Below the pieces are notes generated by a model. It searched no databases. It saw nothing but the letters and a program-made list of their open reading frames with translations, and had not been told where the DNA came from. 64,000 bases of DNA from Fulvia fulva (lineage: Eukaryota > Ascomycota > Dothideomycetes > Mycosphaerellales > Mycosphaerellaceae): positions 186,001 through 250,000 of the forward strand of contig NC_063014.1 in assembly GCF_020509005.1 (NCBI RefSeq), in the 5' to 3' direction. The position numbers and the translations under genes were made by a program. This document shows, piece after piece, positions 49,801-60,270 of the stretch; position 1 is the first letter of the stretch; each line of letters starts with the position of its first letter.

Positions 49801-50227
49801 CACTCTCGAAGAGAGGGCAGAGTGGACCCACGGAAGCACGGATAGGCGATCCCTTTGCAATTTGGTCCTCCAAAGTTAACTTTGAAGTTTCAGCCTCAAA
49901 ACAAGGGCTTAAGCTGCATAGCCTTCACACATTTGCCTATGCAAGCTATGCAGCGACAGACCGGACCAGTTAGACACTGTGGTTGTTAAGCGACGTTCAA
50001 AAGTTAGACAGGGCCTCCGCACAGACTGGGACCGACAAAAGGTGCAAAGGGATATTTCTCATTTGACTTGTCACGGACTGCGCCTCTCGGTATGATTGCG
50101 AAGCAGCAACGGGTTACTATAAAGCTCCGTCTGACGCTCTTCGGTGTCAGCGCATCACTGAGAACCTTCTGCAAGATATCCGACAAATTTACTACAGCCG
50201 ACAGACTTCTGACACCTCACTGCCAAC
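49801..50227 (+). promoter_or_regulatory. Upstream region of the secreted cysteine-rich protein gene
   Basis: No coding sequence is recognised. A TATA-like actataaag lies about 110 bp before the start codon (about 50116). CpA and TpG are present at normal levels, so RIP has not visibly spread into this promoter. Confidence 0.4.
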
Positions 50228-50693
50228 ATGAAGAACGTACTCTTCGCCGTCTTCGCCCTGGCCGCGAGCAGCGTCATTGGTACACCCACTGAAGACGACA
50301 GCCTGCTCGGCCTTGCAAAGCGCTATGCTCAGGTCGGCGCATGTGACACTTGCACGGAAATGTACCCACAAGGTAGGTCAAATCAACGATCTGGTTTGAT
50401 ATTCTGCTGACGTGGATGTGCGCGTCCAGGTGGCTTCCCAGGTCAAGGACCTACCAGTTGCTCTCAGGTAAAAGGTCGAAGAGGTAGGGGTATGGTCTGT
50501 GACTCGAACTACGGCTACGTTGTAAGTCACGTCTGCAAACTCTTGTCCTGCCCGGATTCGAACTAACGATGATGACCAATAGCAAACTTGCGTGAATGGT
50601 GTAGAACGTCGCAGGCGCCGTCGGTACTGTTCCTCCAACTTTGTCTGTACCGCTGCCGCCGACGGAAGCTTTGCGTACTGCAATGAAGACTAG
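50228..50693 (+). CDS. Small secreted cysteine-rich protein, effector-like (three exons)
   Basis: I join exons 50228-50372, 50430-50521 and 50583-50693 into a 115-aa protein. Both introns are short (57 and 61 bp) with GTAGGT and GTAAGT donors, CAG and TAG acceptors and branch sites (gctgac; actaac). Residues 1-18 form a signal peptide (hydrophobic FAVFALAASSVIG). A dibasic LAKR (29-32) looks like a Kex2 site, giving a mature peptide of about 83 aa with eight cysteines (39, 42, 59, 72, 82, 95, 101, 112), enough for four disulfides, and a run of six arginines (88-93). The family is not recognised. Size, secretion signal, cysteine content and position next to RIP-mutated repeats fit fungal effectors, though an antimicrobial or other secreted peptide is equally possible. 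The splice joints are inferred from sequence alone. Confidence 0.72.
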
Positions 50694-51072
50694 GCTCCTG
50701 GGGAACGGAGCCGGTCGTGACGGTCCATGTCCTGGCTGTGATGAGACGATCGACGTACAAGCTGTAGCAATATCTTGTATGTTGAACATAGATAGTTCCA
50801 TCAACTCACACTCTCATCTCGACCCCATCGCTTCGAAAAGGCTCAAGCTAGACTACCTATCTACAGAACATTTGGCAGAACCACCACTTATCGACCACGT
50901 CAACACGTGACTCACTAATCCCTGCTGGCGATCATGCAGGTTCGCGTGGTTGCACGAAATCACAATGACGTCCAATGTCTGTCAACATCGCGTACAACCA
51001 CAAGAGCACGGTAGATAAAATGGCAGACCAAACCCTCCAGCCAGCTGAGCGCACAGCAACAAATCCATCACA
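50694..51072. other. Intergenic region without recognised gene
   Basis: It should contain the 3' UTR of the secreted-protein gene and the promoter of the dehydrogenase gene. Short open frames exist in it but show no recognisable domain or gene-like signals. Confidence 0.4.
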
Positions 51073-52104
51073 ATGGCCAACTCAGACCGCAACAACAACA
51101 AAACAGCCATCATCAGTGGCGGCGCACGAGGCATTGGGCGATGTCTAGTACGCCGTTTCCTCGAGAAAGGCTACCGCGTCTTCGTCTTCGACATTGACGA
51201 GGAAGAGCTCAAGCACACAACCCATGTTCACCTGAAGAAGTACACCGACTCGAAAGCTCTGGGCTCTGCGATTTGCAATCTGCGAGATGTTGAGGACATT
51301 CGTAAGCAAGTGAAGCAGGCGGCTGAGTTTTTGGATGGCGAGATTCATGTGTTGATCAATAATGGGGGTATTGCGGCGCCGAAGTGGAAGGATGAGAAGA
51401 CGATGTTTGATATGGATACGATTGGGGAGTGGCAGGCGTGGGTGACTTACTCTACTCTGGTCATTGCAGCTGGTACTGATCCGGAACAGATATGTCGAAA
51501 CCAACCTCACGGCCCCCTTTGCCGTCAGCCAGGCTTGTCTGCCTTACATGAAGAACGCCGGCGCGAACGCACCTATCAACAATCACGACGACGCCGACAG
51601 CGATGCAGGTCCTGTAAGTCTTTCCAACTGCTACACTTCCTCTCTCCCCCCCTAAGTTCTTCCAGTGCATCATCCATATCGGCTCATTCAGAGCGTACCA
51701 ATCGGACCCGAACCAAGAAGGCTACGCCTCCACCAAAGCAGGTCAGCTCGGTCTGATGCACAGTATGTGCATATCACTTCAGCCACACGGTATCCGCGTC
51801 AACCTGATCGCACCGGGACGAATCAAGGTAGCACATGAAAGTAAGGATGGCGATGAGAAGGGGTTGGAGTGGGCGCAGTTGAATGAAGACAAGGTGAGCA
51901 ACTGCGCGAGACAATTCGACAGTGTTGTCCGCTTTTCGAGTCGACATGACTGACGAGCTATGCTCCTAGGATGTGGATGATCATCCCGCCAACCGTGCCG
52001 GACGGCCGAAGGATATTGCTGATGCGGCGGTGTATCTTGTGAACGCGGGCTTCGTTACGGGTCAGGACATCGTTGTGGACGGAGGAGCTACCAAGTTGAA
52101 GTGA
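51073..52104 (+). CDS. Short-chain dehydrogenase/reductase (SDR, Rossmann fold)
   Basis: Four exons (51073-51437, 51490-51613, 51666-51893, 51970-52104) give a 283-aa classical SDR. It would use NAD(P)(H) to oxidise or reduce a carbonyl or alcohol; the substrate is unknown. Visible motifs are the cofactor-binding GGARGIG (16-22), NNGG in place of the usual NNAG (96-99), the catalytic Ser170, YASTK (Tyr183, Lys187; the Ser-Tyr spacing of 13 is canonical), the PG motif in NLIAPGRI, and a C-terminal VDGG. Introns are 52, 52 and 76 bp; donors are GTGGGT, GTAAGT and GTGAGC, and each joint preserves the family sequence (QAYVETNLTAPF across the first). The stretch between YMKNAG and the Ser strand is longer than usual and polar. 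No signal peptide is seen; probably cytosolic. It is followed by an unrelated gene. Confidence 0.88.
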
Positions 52105-52414
52105 TCTGTCCGAAGATGAAGTCCTGCCGAATGCATGGCGGGTTCGTCGACATATGGCAGAAGATGTCGATACTCTCGCCGCTCGCTTCCGGGTGCGAGG
52201 CACTGATCAGAACATGCTCGCAAGGCTGCTCACTCAGAGCACTGTATGCTTATAATGCTGGAACATCCTGAAACAAGCATCGACCACTACTGTTTGGTGT
52301 CTCGTCTGCAATGCACAATGCTACAGCACGCATTTGCTCCCTGATACATGAGCCGCGGCATATCCGTTGTCAACTCTTCGTCTCACTAACAGCTCTCACA
52401 GCTACAGCATCTTT
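52105..52414. other. Intergenic region without recognised gene
   Basis: About 310 bp between the SDR stop and the next start. A ctaac...cacag pattern (52386-52400) could be a 3' splice site of a 5' UTR intron of the next gene. Nothing else is recognised. Confidence 0.3.
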
Positions 52415-53310
52415 ATGTCAGCTAACCGTGCGAACACATTCACCTACCGTGCACAGCGGAGCACTGGAACCAACATTCCAGCCCTGGAGCAGCTCTACTC
52501 AGCTTTGGAAGCCGCACTTCAACCCCGAATCCACGTCCCCTCCGACGTGCTTGACGACATCATCGATGCATGTGACATTTTGATAACCAAGCCCCAAATG
52601 TCACGATGGAGGTGAGCCCGTTACCACTTCCTTCGCGCGCCAGCAACACTAATTAAGGCAGCACAGCTCGAAGCACGTGAGTTAATAGACGTAGCGCAAA
52701 GACACTATGAGTCGGCGAAGGCCCTCTACAAAGAGGCATCGGATGAACAGATTTTCAGGATTGATGATGACGACATACCGTTCTGCAATCACGGCAGGTC
52801 AATTCTTGATCGGCAGCCAGACATTACGCTTGAAGACGACGTCCAGGACGAGCCTCTGCAGGAAGACAATGGCCGTGGGCAGACTTTGTCATTGAGCTCT
52901 CCATAGGCAGCTGAATCTCCTTCCCTAGCCCAAGATGGACCTGTGCCACCGGCATTGGGCGGCGAGGGGGAAGGACAGCAGCGACAACCGTCCCTTCCAA
53001 TCTCACCGATCCAGAGAACCGCTGAGCGGCCCAGTGCGCTACCGCCCAGGCCAGATCTTCCCATCGCTGACCTGGTGAAGCAGTTTTTCCAGCAGAAACC
53101 TGACCGCATCGTGACAAGTTTTGAGATATACACTTTCGTAGCGGCGAACAAGTCGAACATCGGCAGTTGGAACGGTCTGAAGAGTACTGTCCGGGACGCT
53201 CTTTCTGAGGGAGAGGTATGCGAAATATCAATCTTTTTTTTGCTGTGGTGTGTCGCTGACTGATTTAGGATGTAACTTATGAAAACGGTGTCGATAAACG
53301 GTGGAGGTAG
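52415..53310 (+). CDS. Hypothetical protein with possible winged-helix C-terminus
   Basis: One reading frame runs from the ATG at 52415 to 53215 apart from a TGA (52613) and a TAG (52904). Both can be removed by introns that keep the frame: 52572-52661 (weak GTGACA donor) and 52875-52928 (54 bp, pyrimidine-rich ttccctag acceptor). A third intron, 53216-53268 (GTATGC donor, ctgac branch, tttag acceptor), is convincing. The model gives about 232 aa: an N-terminal helical part (LEQLYSALEAALQP; QLEARELIDVAQRHYESA), an acidic/polar Pro-rich middle, and a compact C-terminal unit (LPIADLVKQFFQQKPDRI ... IGSWNGLKSTVRDAL ... NGVDKRWR) that resembles a small winged-helix or other DNA-binding fold. The name and function are unknown. 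The first intron is the weakest point. Confidence 0.5.
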
Positions 53311-53860
53311 ACTGCTGCTGCAAGACCTGCTCTGGATTGAGGATTGGAAGGCAAGGAGAGGATCGGGACGCGGAGGCTAAAGATGCTGCTACGCAGAAGA
53401 GTCCGTGCCTCTTGGCTTGGGACTGCATTGTAGGCTTTGAGAATAGGCTGTTGACTTTCGATTCCAGCGGCCATAAGCTTCCAGCTCATGCCCTTCGCCG
53501 CCTCTGTGTTCTGGTTACGTCCACTGTGTCTACCGCTTTTGCCAACGGGTCCGGTGTCTCTGCTTTCTCAACTTCATTGCTAGTCAAGCGGCCACCGTAT
53601 GCTTAGCCTTGCATCTTCCCTTGACCCTGTCCTTCTGCTCATCAGCAGGTCCATCGCTCCTCCCTAACCAGCGCGCTTCTGGTAGACGATGCGCTTTGCC
53701 ACTGGGTACATGCATCTCTCCAATGGTGACCTGGGTTACACTCAGCAGCTATGGACTTTTGGTGTGATCAGGGTGGCTTCTCGGGCATTGTCGAGCTACT
53801 GCTTAGGACGCTGTCTGTTCATCACTCGCCACTGCCCAATGTCACAGCTGTATCACAAGC
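53311..53860. other. Intergenic region between convergent genes
   Basis: Lies between the 3' ends of the plus-strand gene ending at 53310 and the minus-strand gene ending at 53861. Both 3' UTRs would fall here. Short open frames seen on either strand lack recognisable features. Confidence 0.4.
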
Positions 53861-54238
53861 TCAGGACTTCGCAGCATCGCCCGCCACAACCTCAGCATCC
53901 TCGGGATCTCCATCCTCATCTTCGCTCTGGCTATGTGCTTCGGATGCAGCCTTCTCCCTCTTCGCCCTTCGTTCCTTCTGCTTCTCCTTCACCTTCTTCG
54001 GCTTCTTGGCACTAACAGGCCCGTCGGCATGTTTATTCTTCCACATGCCGCCGTAGCGATAATGCGGAAATTCGTTCTCCAAACCACGAGCATCTTCCTC
54101 TCCTCCAGAAACGCCACGCCAGCATGCCCCGGGACATAAAAAATGCCAACTTCGGGTCTCGTCGATTTGACACCGGATAAGGACGGGTCTTGGAGTGTTG
54201 CATAACGTGCAGGGTTTGTTATGGTCGGCCATGAGCAT
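53861..54238 (-). CDS. Conserved hypothetical protein with Cys-rich zinc-binding-like N-terminus
   Basis: A single-exon frame of 125 aa starts at the ATG at 54238 (a second ATG lies two codons later). Near the N-terminus, Cys10, Cys13, Cys23, Cys35 and Cys39 in CTLC...RC...WHFLCPGACW look like a small zinc-ribbon or treble-clef site. A conserved-looking block follows (FPHYRYGGMWKNKHAD). The C-terminal third is lysine/arginine-rich (KKPKKVKEKQKERRAKREK), then acidic, and may carry a nuclear-targeting signal. I recall similar short proteins in other fungi but no named function. No signal peptide or membrane segment is seen. Confidence 0.7.
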   Translation of the reverse strand: MLMADHNKPCTLCNTPRPVLIRCQIDETRSWHFLCPGACWRGVSGGEEDARGLENEFPHYRYGGMWKNKHADGPVSAKKPKKVKEKQKERRAKREKAASEAHSQSEDEDGDPEDAEVVAGDAAKS

Positions 54239-54624
54239 GGAGTTCGATGATGTGTTTGGCACTTGATGTTGAGGTTTGTCGAAGGCGAAGAGATGGAATG
54301 GAGCTCGAAATAATGTCTCGATGACATCACTATTTTCGTTGTCTTGAATATCGTCTTCTCTGATGTATTGGGCAAGAATCTTGACATCGTTGCAAGGACT
54401 CAGTCGACATTTTGTTGGAAGGCCCTCGTACAGTCATAATGGTCATTTGAGTGGTGCTGCCTTAGTGCACGCACAACTTTGTTTGATCAATCAAGGTCAA
54501 ACATATGCATTGGACAACGACAACACACCACCGAATGGCGCTTGGACACAAGACTTTCTTCGGGAAAGATACGGCCTTCTAGAATCTTACTAGCAACCCG
54601 AAGCGGCTGCAGTCAATGGACAGC
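54239..54624. other. Intergenic region without recognised gene
   Basis: Holds the promoter of the minus-strand zinc-binding-like gene and the 3' region of the next minus-strand gene. A 76-codon plus-strand frame (54363-54593) has no recognisable domain and is not called. Confidence 0.35.
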
Positions 54625-55878
54625 CTACGTACAAGAACTTCTCTGAGCTTCAAGCCAGATTTCGCGCGACTCAACCCTTTTCACATTCCGTTCCTTGATA
54701 CAAAAAGGCGACCACATGATATCACCCACTGGCCACTCCTCCGTGACATGCAATCGCTCAGGTCTTCGCATACTGTACCGGAGCTTGATGCTTGTAAGAC
54801 AAGGCCGCACTGTCGTCCTCCCTGCCCTTCCAAGCGTCGCCGAGATTTCCAGCTGACAGATGTCCTTCAGGCGTGGCAAAGCAGCGAGGACTATGGTCAT
54901 CAAGCGTGCATAGCCAGCGTTACGATCCTGGGCTTCAGTGTAGTCGGCCTTTTGGAATACGTCTTCATCGCCCCTGGCACGAGCGAGAACACCCTCGATG
55001 CAGCCCAGGTCCATGGATATATACTGAAGCTTCTCGAGCACCTGCAAAGCTTTCAGGTCTGCTAACGTCAATGAAGTTCGGATTGTTGACTCTGGAGTTC
55101 GAACCCCCTGCAGGCTCCGGAAGTTGGTCAATTGCACTCTTCGGATCGGCGCATTTTGCCAGGGTGGTAAGGCAGTAGTCCAAGCTATGTCGTCTCTACT
55201 CATGTTCATGCATATCGTCGATCTTTCACCGACGATCTGATACCAATCAGTGTCGATCTCTGCCCTGAATTGCGGACACAGGGACATGATCCTCTGGATG
55301 GCTTGAGGACGTAAGGCGAGTCTTCGGCACGGCACCAGCGCGTCTTGAACATGCAGTAGTTTGTAGATACTGGTCCGAAGCTCTCGAGGTAGGCCAAGCG
55401 TGCGGCTGAGCAGACTCTCTGACTTCAGGTTCAATCGTGATAGCTGATCTGCCAGTATGTCTGGCGAAGGGGGCGAATTGACGGGAGGGTTGTTCTGTTG
55501 TGTGTCCTGCGGAGGCGAAGAGACTTTGGGCGTCACTTTCACACGTGCCCTGTAGTGATACCTGTGAAGTGGCGTTGTCGTTGTTGTGTGAGAGCCGATG
55601 ACTTTCGGTGACTGCGAGTATGGCTTCTCGGAGAAGGAGTCGGCGTTATTGTCACGACGTCGGTTGACTTGTCTCGAAGCCTCTGGGGCTACGGGATGGG
55701 GCGCAGCGTGCTTTGTGGTCTGAGCCGCTGCTTTTCGAGCTATTGCGATTCTTCTGCGTGTACGAACAATGTAAATAGTCGCCACGATGAGAGCGCCCCC
55801 GAAAGTCCATGTTACTAGTGTTGCGAGAGGTCCTTTCATGGGATGGGAATCTTGTATCACGTTGATTGTTAAGTCCAT
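54625..55878 (-). CDS. Hypothetical membrane-anchored protein with F-box/2EXR-like LPREL motif
   Basis: An uninterrupted 417-aa frame with an ATG at 55878. Residues 18-39 form one transmembrane helix (VTWTFGGALIVATIYIV) followed by an Arg-rich stretch (RTRRRIAIAR), suggesting a single-pass membrane protein with the bulk in the cytosol. A Ser/Pro/Thr-rich, probably disordered linker covers about 50-145. The C-terminal part begins LGLPRELRTSIYKLL (161-175), the opening motif of F-box-like/2EXR proteins that are abundant in filamentous ascomycetes; the rest is helical with no catalytic motif visible. The role is unknown; F-box proteins usually choose substrates for ubiquitin ligases, but an anchored form is unusual. 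The start lies 220 bp from the stop of the arsenite methyltransferase gene on the same strand. Confidence 0.72.
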   Translation of the reverse strand: MDLTINVIQDSHPMKGPLATLVTWTFGGALIVATIYIVRTRRRIAIARKAAAQTTKHAAPHPVAPEASRQVNRRRDNNADSFSEKPYSQSPKVIGSHTTTTTPLHRYHYRARVKVTPKVSSPPQDTQQNNPPVNSPPSPDILADQLSRLNLKSESLLSRTLGLPRELRTSIYKLLHVQDALVPCRRLALRPQAIQRIMSLCPQFRAEIDTDWYQIVGERSTICMNMSRDDIAWTTALPPWQNAPIRRVQLTNFRSLQGVRTPESTIRTSLTLADLKALQVLEKLQYISMDLGCIEGVLARARGDEDVFQKADYTEAQDRNAGYARLMTIVLAALPRLKDICQLEISATLGRAGRTTVRPCLTSIKLRYSMRRPERLHVTEEWPVGDIMWSPFCIKERNVKRVESREIWLEAQRSSCT

Positions 55879-56098
55879 GTTATTGGTTTCTGGTTCGGGT
55901 CTACAGCATCACGAGGTGGGGAGCGCTCCTACATATACTGCTTCGTCTACGCAATTCGCTTTAGGCTGCAGCACCAGTCTGCGCGACTAGAATAGCCGGG
56001 TGCCATCTCGATGTACATGAACGGCATCGGCCACGTGCTGTTCTGTCAAAGCATGTCTAAGACATGGAGTCTTCATTTCCGAGGCAACTCCAAGACGC

Positions 56099-57199
56099 TC
56101 AAGGCTTGATAGCATAGATCTTGAACGAACCTAAAGCATTGTCAGCAACAAGATCAACCCCCCCAAAGTGCATCCAGGACTCACCAGCAAACTGATTGAA
56201 ATCAACATCACCAAAATCCTCCACCGTCTTCGCCTGCGCCGGCACCGACGTCTTTTTCGGCCCACAGCATCCCCCCTTCTTCTCCTCCTTCGCAGGCTCC
56301 GGCGGCGCACAGCACCCAGCATTCGTCCCATCGCTATGCCTGTAGACGTTCAGATCGCTCTTCGAATACACAATCAGCACATCTTTGAATGCCGCCTCCC
56401 TCAACCACTTCTCATAACTCTCCACCTGACTCGCGCCCGCGATACAACCAACGTAAAGCGCCATCGAATTCTTGACCTCCTCCGGCAACGGTCCCTTGGC
56501 CAGAATGTCACTTATCGCGACCCGACCACCCGGCTTGAGGACGCGTGCCATTTCGGTGAAGACGAGGTGTTTGTCCTCTTCCGGTACGAGGTTCACGACG
56601 CAGTTGCTGATAATGCAGTCGGCCGAGGAGTCCTCTAGGGAGATATCCGTGATCCCAGACTTGACGAACTGCACATTATCTCCATGGCTGAGTTTCGTTT
56701 TGATCTGGTTCGCGCGGGCGAGCATATCATCACTCGAATCGATTCCGATAGCCTTGCCTGTATTGATATCGTCTTAGTAAGCCATCCCAACCGCTCCCCC
56801 GAAATCGCCTTCACATACCTTTCAGTCCCACCTTCTTCGCGACCTGGAACACATCGAAGCCCGCCCTATCAACCACACACATTAGCCTCCTTCCACCTTC
56901 CACAACACACACGACACCTCACTGCCCAGGCCCCTCTCCACCGGCTCTCCAGTTCCCGGCGTTGAGACTTACCCACTCCCCAAATCGACCACAACCTCCC
57001 CCTCCCTAATCCCCGCAATCGCCAACGGATTCCCACAACTCAACCCCAAATTCGACTCCTGCGGCACAGAATCCAGTTCCTCTTGACTATATCCGAATTC
57101 CGCAGCGACGCGGGCGCCGTAGGATCCGTCGCCGTAGTCTTCTTTCGCGGCTTTGCCATAGTGCGTTGTGACTTGGTCGTAGATGGTTGTTGAGCCCAT
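56099..57199 (-). CDS. arsM: Arsenite S-adenosylmethionine methyltransferase (ArsM/AS3MT type)
   Basis: Three exons on the minus strand (57199-56973, 56865-56819, 56757-56099) give 310 aa. It methylates trivalent arsenic using S-adenosylmethionine, a detoxification step. Visible are the SAM-binding motif VVDLGSGAGFD (70-80, split by the first intron after Gly), a motif II-like GIDSSDDML, and three cysteines at the arsenic-binding positions of the family: Cys55 (LSCGNP), Cys144 (SNCVVN) and Cys196 (VGCIAG). PGGRVAISDI precedes the last. A late Cys-pair region (Cys240-241 and Cys255-256, in a Lys/Glu-rich stretch) may bind metal. Introns are 107 and 61 bp with GTAAGT and GTATGT donors and ATAG and ACAG acceptors; the 47-nt middle exon restores the family sequence exactly (FDVFQVAKKVG). 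The ATG at 57199 gives the usual YDQV...YG start. No other arsenic gene is nearby. Confidence 0.92.
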
Positions 57200-58000
57200 T
57201 GTGGCAGAAGTGTTCCGATACCCGGGGAGCTTGACGGTGTGTTGTTGTGTTGTGTTGGTATGGTATGGTGTTGTGATGACGTTATCAGATTCGAGGATGT
57301 CCACGCTGCCCCAAGTAGAACTATCCACGTGGTCGTCGAAGGCAATGTAGGTAGTAGTGTAGGGTTTGAGTCTATCAGTGGTTCAGTAGTAAGCCCAGTA
57401 GTGAGGAAGATTAGAACTACCTTACCTTATATACCTCTCACTTCACGTGGCCAAGATATACAGAAGAAATGAAGACCAGACGTGAAGGTGTCGATGACCA
57501 GGGTCTGGTCCACTTGCTGCTGCATTGAGTAGGTTCTTGCACCAATCATGGCCGAGTGGTGACATCCTGGATTAAAGTTTGCCTTATGCCAAGTTGGCCT
57601 TCCGTACGACACTGATTCTCGAAGCTGGCCGAACCGGCTGGGTATAGCTGTTGTGACGATGTCGCTTACAGGCCGGATGATTGCGATAGCCTATCGTGCC
57701 TCAGTAGTGACATCTTCGCCATGCACAATCGCTTGGATCGATCAAAGCGTGAGCGGGCGTGGGCTGGGTTGTACGTGATGATGGCGACTGAAGGAGATAC
57801 AGAGAGGCTAGATTTCCGGAACCTGCAGGACTGTAATTACACAATACGCACAAGTAAAGAGACCCAAAACGCACCCAACTACAACAGGATTGAACGAATC
57901 TACGCCGAGGACGCCCGCTTACTTGCTACACATCATCCATCACATCGTCGTACGTGTTTCCGCAAAGGTGGTATCATTCAAGAGGTCGTGAGACGTTGTT
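57200..58000. other. Intergenic region: arsenite methyltransferase promoter and synthetase 3' end
   Basis: About 800 bp. The part next to 57200 is rich in TG/CA repeats (gtgttgttgtgttg) and should hold the methyltransferase promoter. A plus-strand frame at 57721-58065 overlaps the last synthetase exon and is not called. Confidence 0.4.
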
Positions 58001-60270
58001 TTACTTCTTGCCATAGGCGGCGTCAATCTCCTTCTTGTACTTCTCTTGGATGCCCTTGCGGTTGAGCTTCATGGCGGAGGTGACGAGTTGCTGCGTTACA
58101 GGTCAGCAAGGGAACATTATCATGATCGACTGCGGTGAGCACTTACGTTCTGTGGAGTCCACTCCTCATCTGCCAGCACGAGGCCTTCGATAATCTCGAA
58201 GCCGGAAAGACCTCCCTTCTTACCCTGAGCTTGCAGCTCCTTGAGCACGATGTCGTTGACCTTCTTGTTATGGCACAGATCCTCGAGGCCGTTGCCATCA
58301 ACACCATTCTCCTTCGCAAGTTGCTTGAGTGCGGGCTCCGCAGGAACGATGATAGCGATAGGCTTGTTCTGATCTTGTGCTGCGTACACGCAGATGTTGC
58401 CGACGACTGAGGTCGAACGGTACACTGATTCGAGCTTCTCGAGAGCGATGTACTCGCCATTGAGAGTCTTGACCAAGTTCTTCTTGCGGTCGATGATTCT
58501 GAGCTGACCCAGTGAGTCGAACTCGCCAATATCACCAGTCTTGAACCAGCCATCGTCGGTGAACGACTCCTTGGTTTCTTTCTCAAGATCCAGGTACCCA
58601 GATGTGACGGAATCTCCGCGAATCCAGATCTCACCCTGTGGTGGGTTGTTTGTCGCGTGGTAGCCAGCATCAGCGAAGTCGACCAGCTTGACCTCAACGG
58701 AACCTGGAATCTCACCGAGCGCGTTGTCGGTCCAAGCGAGTGGGTCCATGAGTGCGCCCATGGCGGCAGTCTCGGTGAGACCATAGCCTGAAATCATTGG
58801 CGCAATGCACATCGAGACAAATCGCTGCGTCTCCTTTGCAACTGGTCCACCACCGTTCATGCAGATGCGGAGTCTGCCACCAGTAGCCTCAGCAACCTTC
58901 TTGAACACAACGTTGTCCAAAATGCTTGCACCAGTACCAGCAAGTGGGAGGTAGCCAGAGTTGCTCATCATGAAGCTCTTCGCGCTCATCGCTCCCCAGA
59001 ACATGTTTCTCGAGATCGGGTTGAGCTTAGCAACCTTGGCCTGGATACCCTTCTTGACAGTCTCCCATACTGCTGGAACACCGACGAGAATCGAAGGCTT
59101 GAACTCTGCAATGTCACCTCTGCAGTTCCTCATCGAGTTGTCGGAAATCGTCTTTGGGTTACCATAGCCCATCATGCCACCCCAGTAAAGACAAGCCGAC
59201 TCGAACACAAACTCGAGAATGTGTGCCAGAGGTAGGTAGGTCAGGAGACCATCACCAGGGCCGAGGTATGGACCGACGATAACGTCGACACCAGCAATGG
59301 CAGCCACGACGTTCTTGTGGGTGAGCAGGACACCCTTTGGTGTGCCGGTCGAGCCAGATGTGTACATGATACAGCACAGATCCTCTGGACTTGGTGGACT
59401 TGGCTCGATCATGTTGTCCTCGCCAAGCTTGATGAAGTCGGTCCAGCTGTGGACAGTCAAGTGTGGGTGTGCCTCTTTCAGCTTCTCAACGTCTTTCTTG
59501 ATCTGCTCGGGGTTCGACTGTGCGGTCGGTGCATCGTCGTCGTTGTAGACGACATGCTGGATATCCTTGGCCTCTTGCAGCGGCTTGATGAGCTTTGTGA
59601 GGAGGTGTGGGTCGAGGAAGATTGCTTTGGCGTTGGTCTGGAGGAGAGAGTGCTTAAGGCCCTCCTCGCCCAAAGTATCGTAGGCGGTGACGATCGGCAA
59701 GCTCTGGCTACCAGCGCCGTGAGCGGTCGCCAGCCAGTACGGATGAGTGGCGGCGAAGATGTGTACGCGGTCCTGCTTTGGTCGAAGGCCGAGTGCGCGG
59801 TATGAACATCCAACCTTTAGAGCTAGCTGCTCGTACTCGCTGAATGAGTAGTATTCATAGCCGGACAGCTCATAGTAGGACCACTTCTTGTCAACTTCCT
59901 GCTCCTTGCCGTCGATTACCTTTTTGACCTTCTTGTTTTCAACGTGAATCTTGATCAGCTTTCGCTTACCCAACGCCTTTGCGTTTCCAAACTTTCGGCT
60001 CGATCGGCGTAGGATGTCGTAGATGGTCTTGGTGTCAGGGTCTGGTGTGTTCTTGAGCTCATCTTTGCAGCGAGTGTTCCGTCGTGGCGCAGTCTCGCCC
60101 TCTCGCTTCTGTGCGCCGGGTACCTCGACGGTGAAGGGTGGCTTCTTGTAGTTCTTTGGTTGAGGAACCAATGTTTTCAGGTCTTTGCGGCCCATGACTT
60201 CGCCCATGATGGCGGCGGAGGGATGTGTGGTGAAGGGACTCCTTATAGAGGTGAGGGTGTCAAAGGACAT
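58001..60270 (-). CDS. FAA1: Long-chain fatty acid-CoA ligase (FAA1/FAA4 type)
   Basis: Two exons on the minus strand, 60270-58147 and 58090-58001, encode 737 aa. The enzyme activates long-chain fatty acids to acyl-CoA via acyl-AMP, feeding lipid synthesis, protein acylation and beta-oxidation. The ANL-superfamily motifs are all present: P-loop YTSGSTGTPKG (303-313), GYGLTETAA (495-503), WFKTGD (575-580), and IDRKKNLVK (593-601), the fatty-acyl-CoA-synthetase signature. The N-terminus (KKPPFTVEVPG) is typical of fungal FAA1. The 56-bp intron near the 3' end (GTAAGT donor, CGCAG acceptor) adds the last 29 residues, QLVTSAMKLNRKGIQEKYKK then an ending in YGKK; without it the protein would lack the conserved tail. 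The PTS1 peroxisomal signal is absent. A second in-frame ATG at codon 22 is an alternative start. The gene is divergent from the RKM5-like gene, 735 bp away. Confidence 0.93.

Noticed and set aside
52613..52906. TGA and TAG in the 52415 gene as RIP leakage or pseudogenisation
   Set aside because: Both stops can be placed inside short, frame-preserving introns, so decay need not be invoked. Kept only as a caveat for the first intron.
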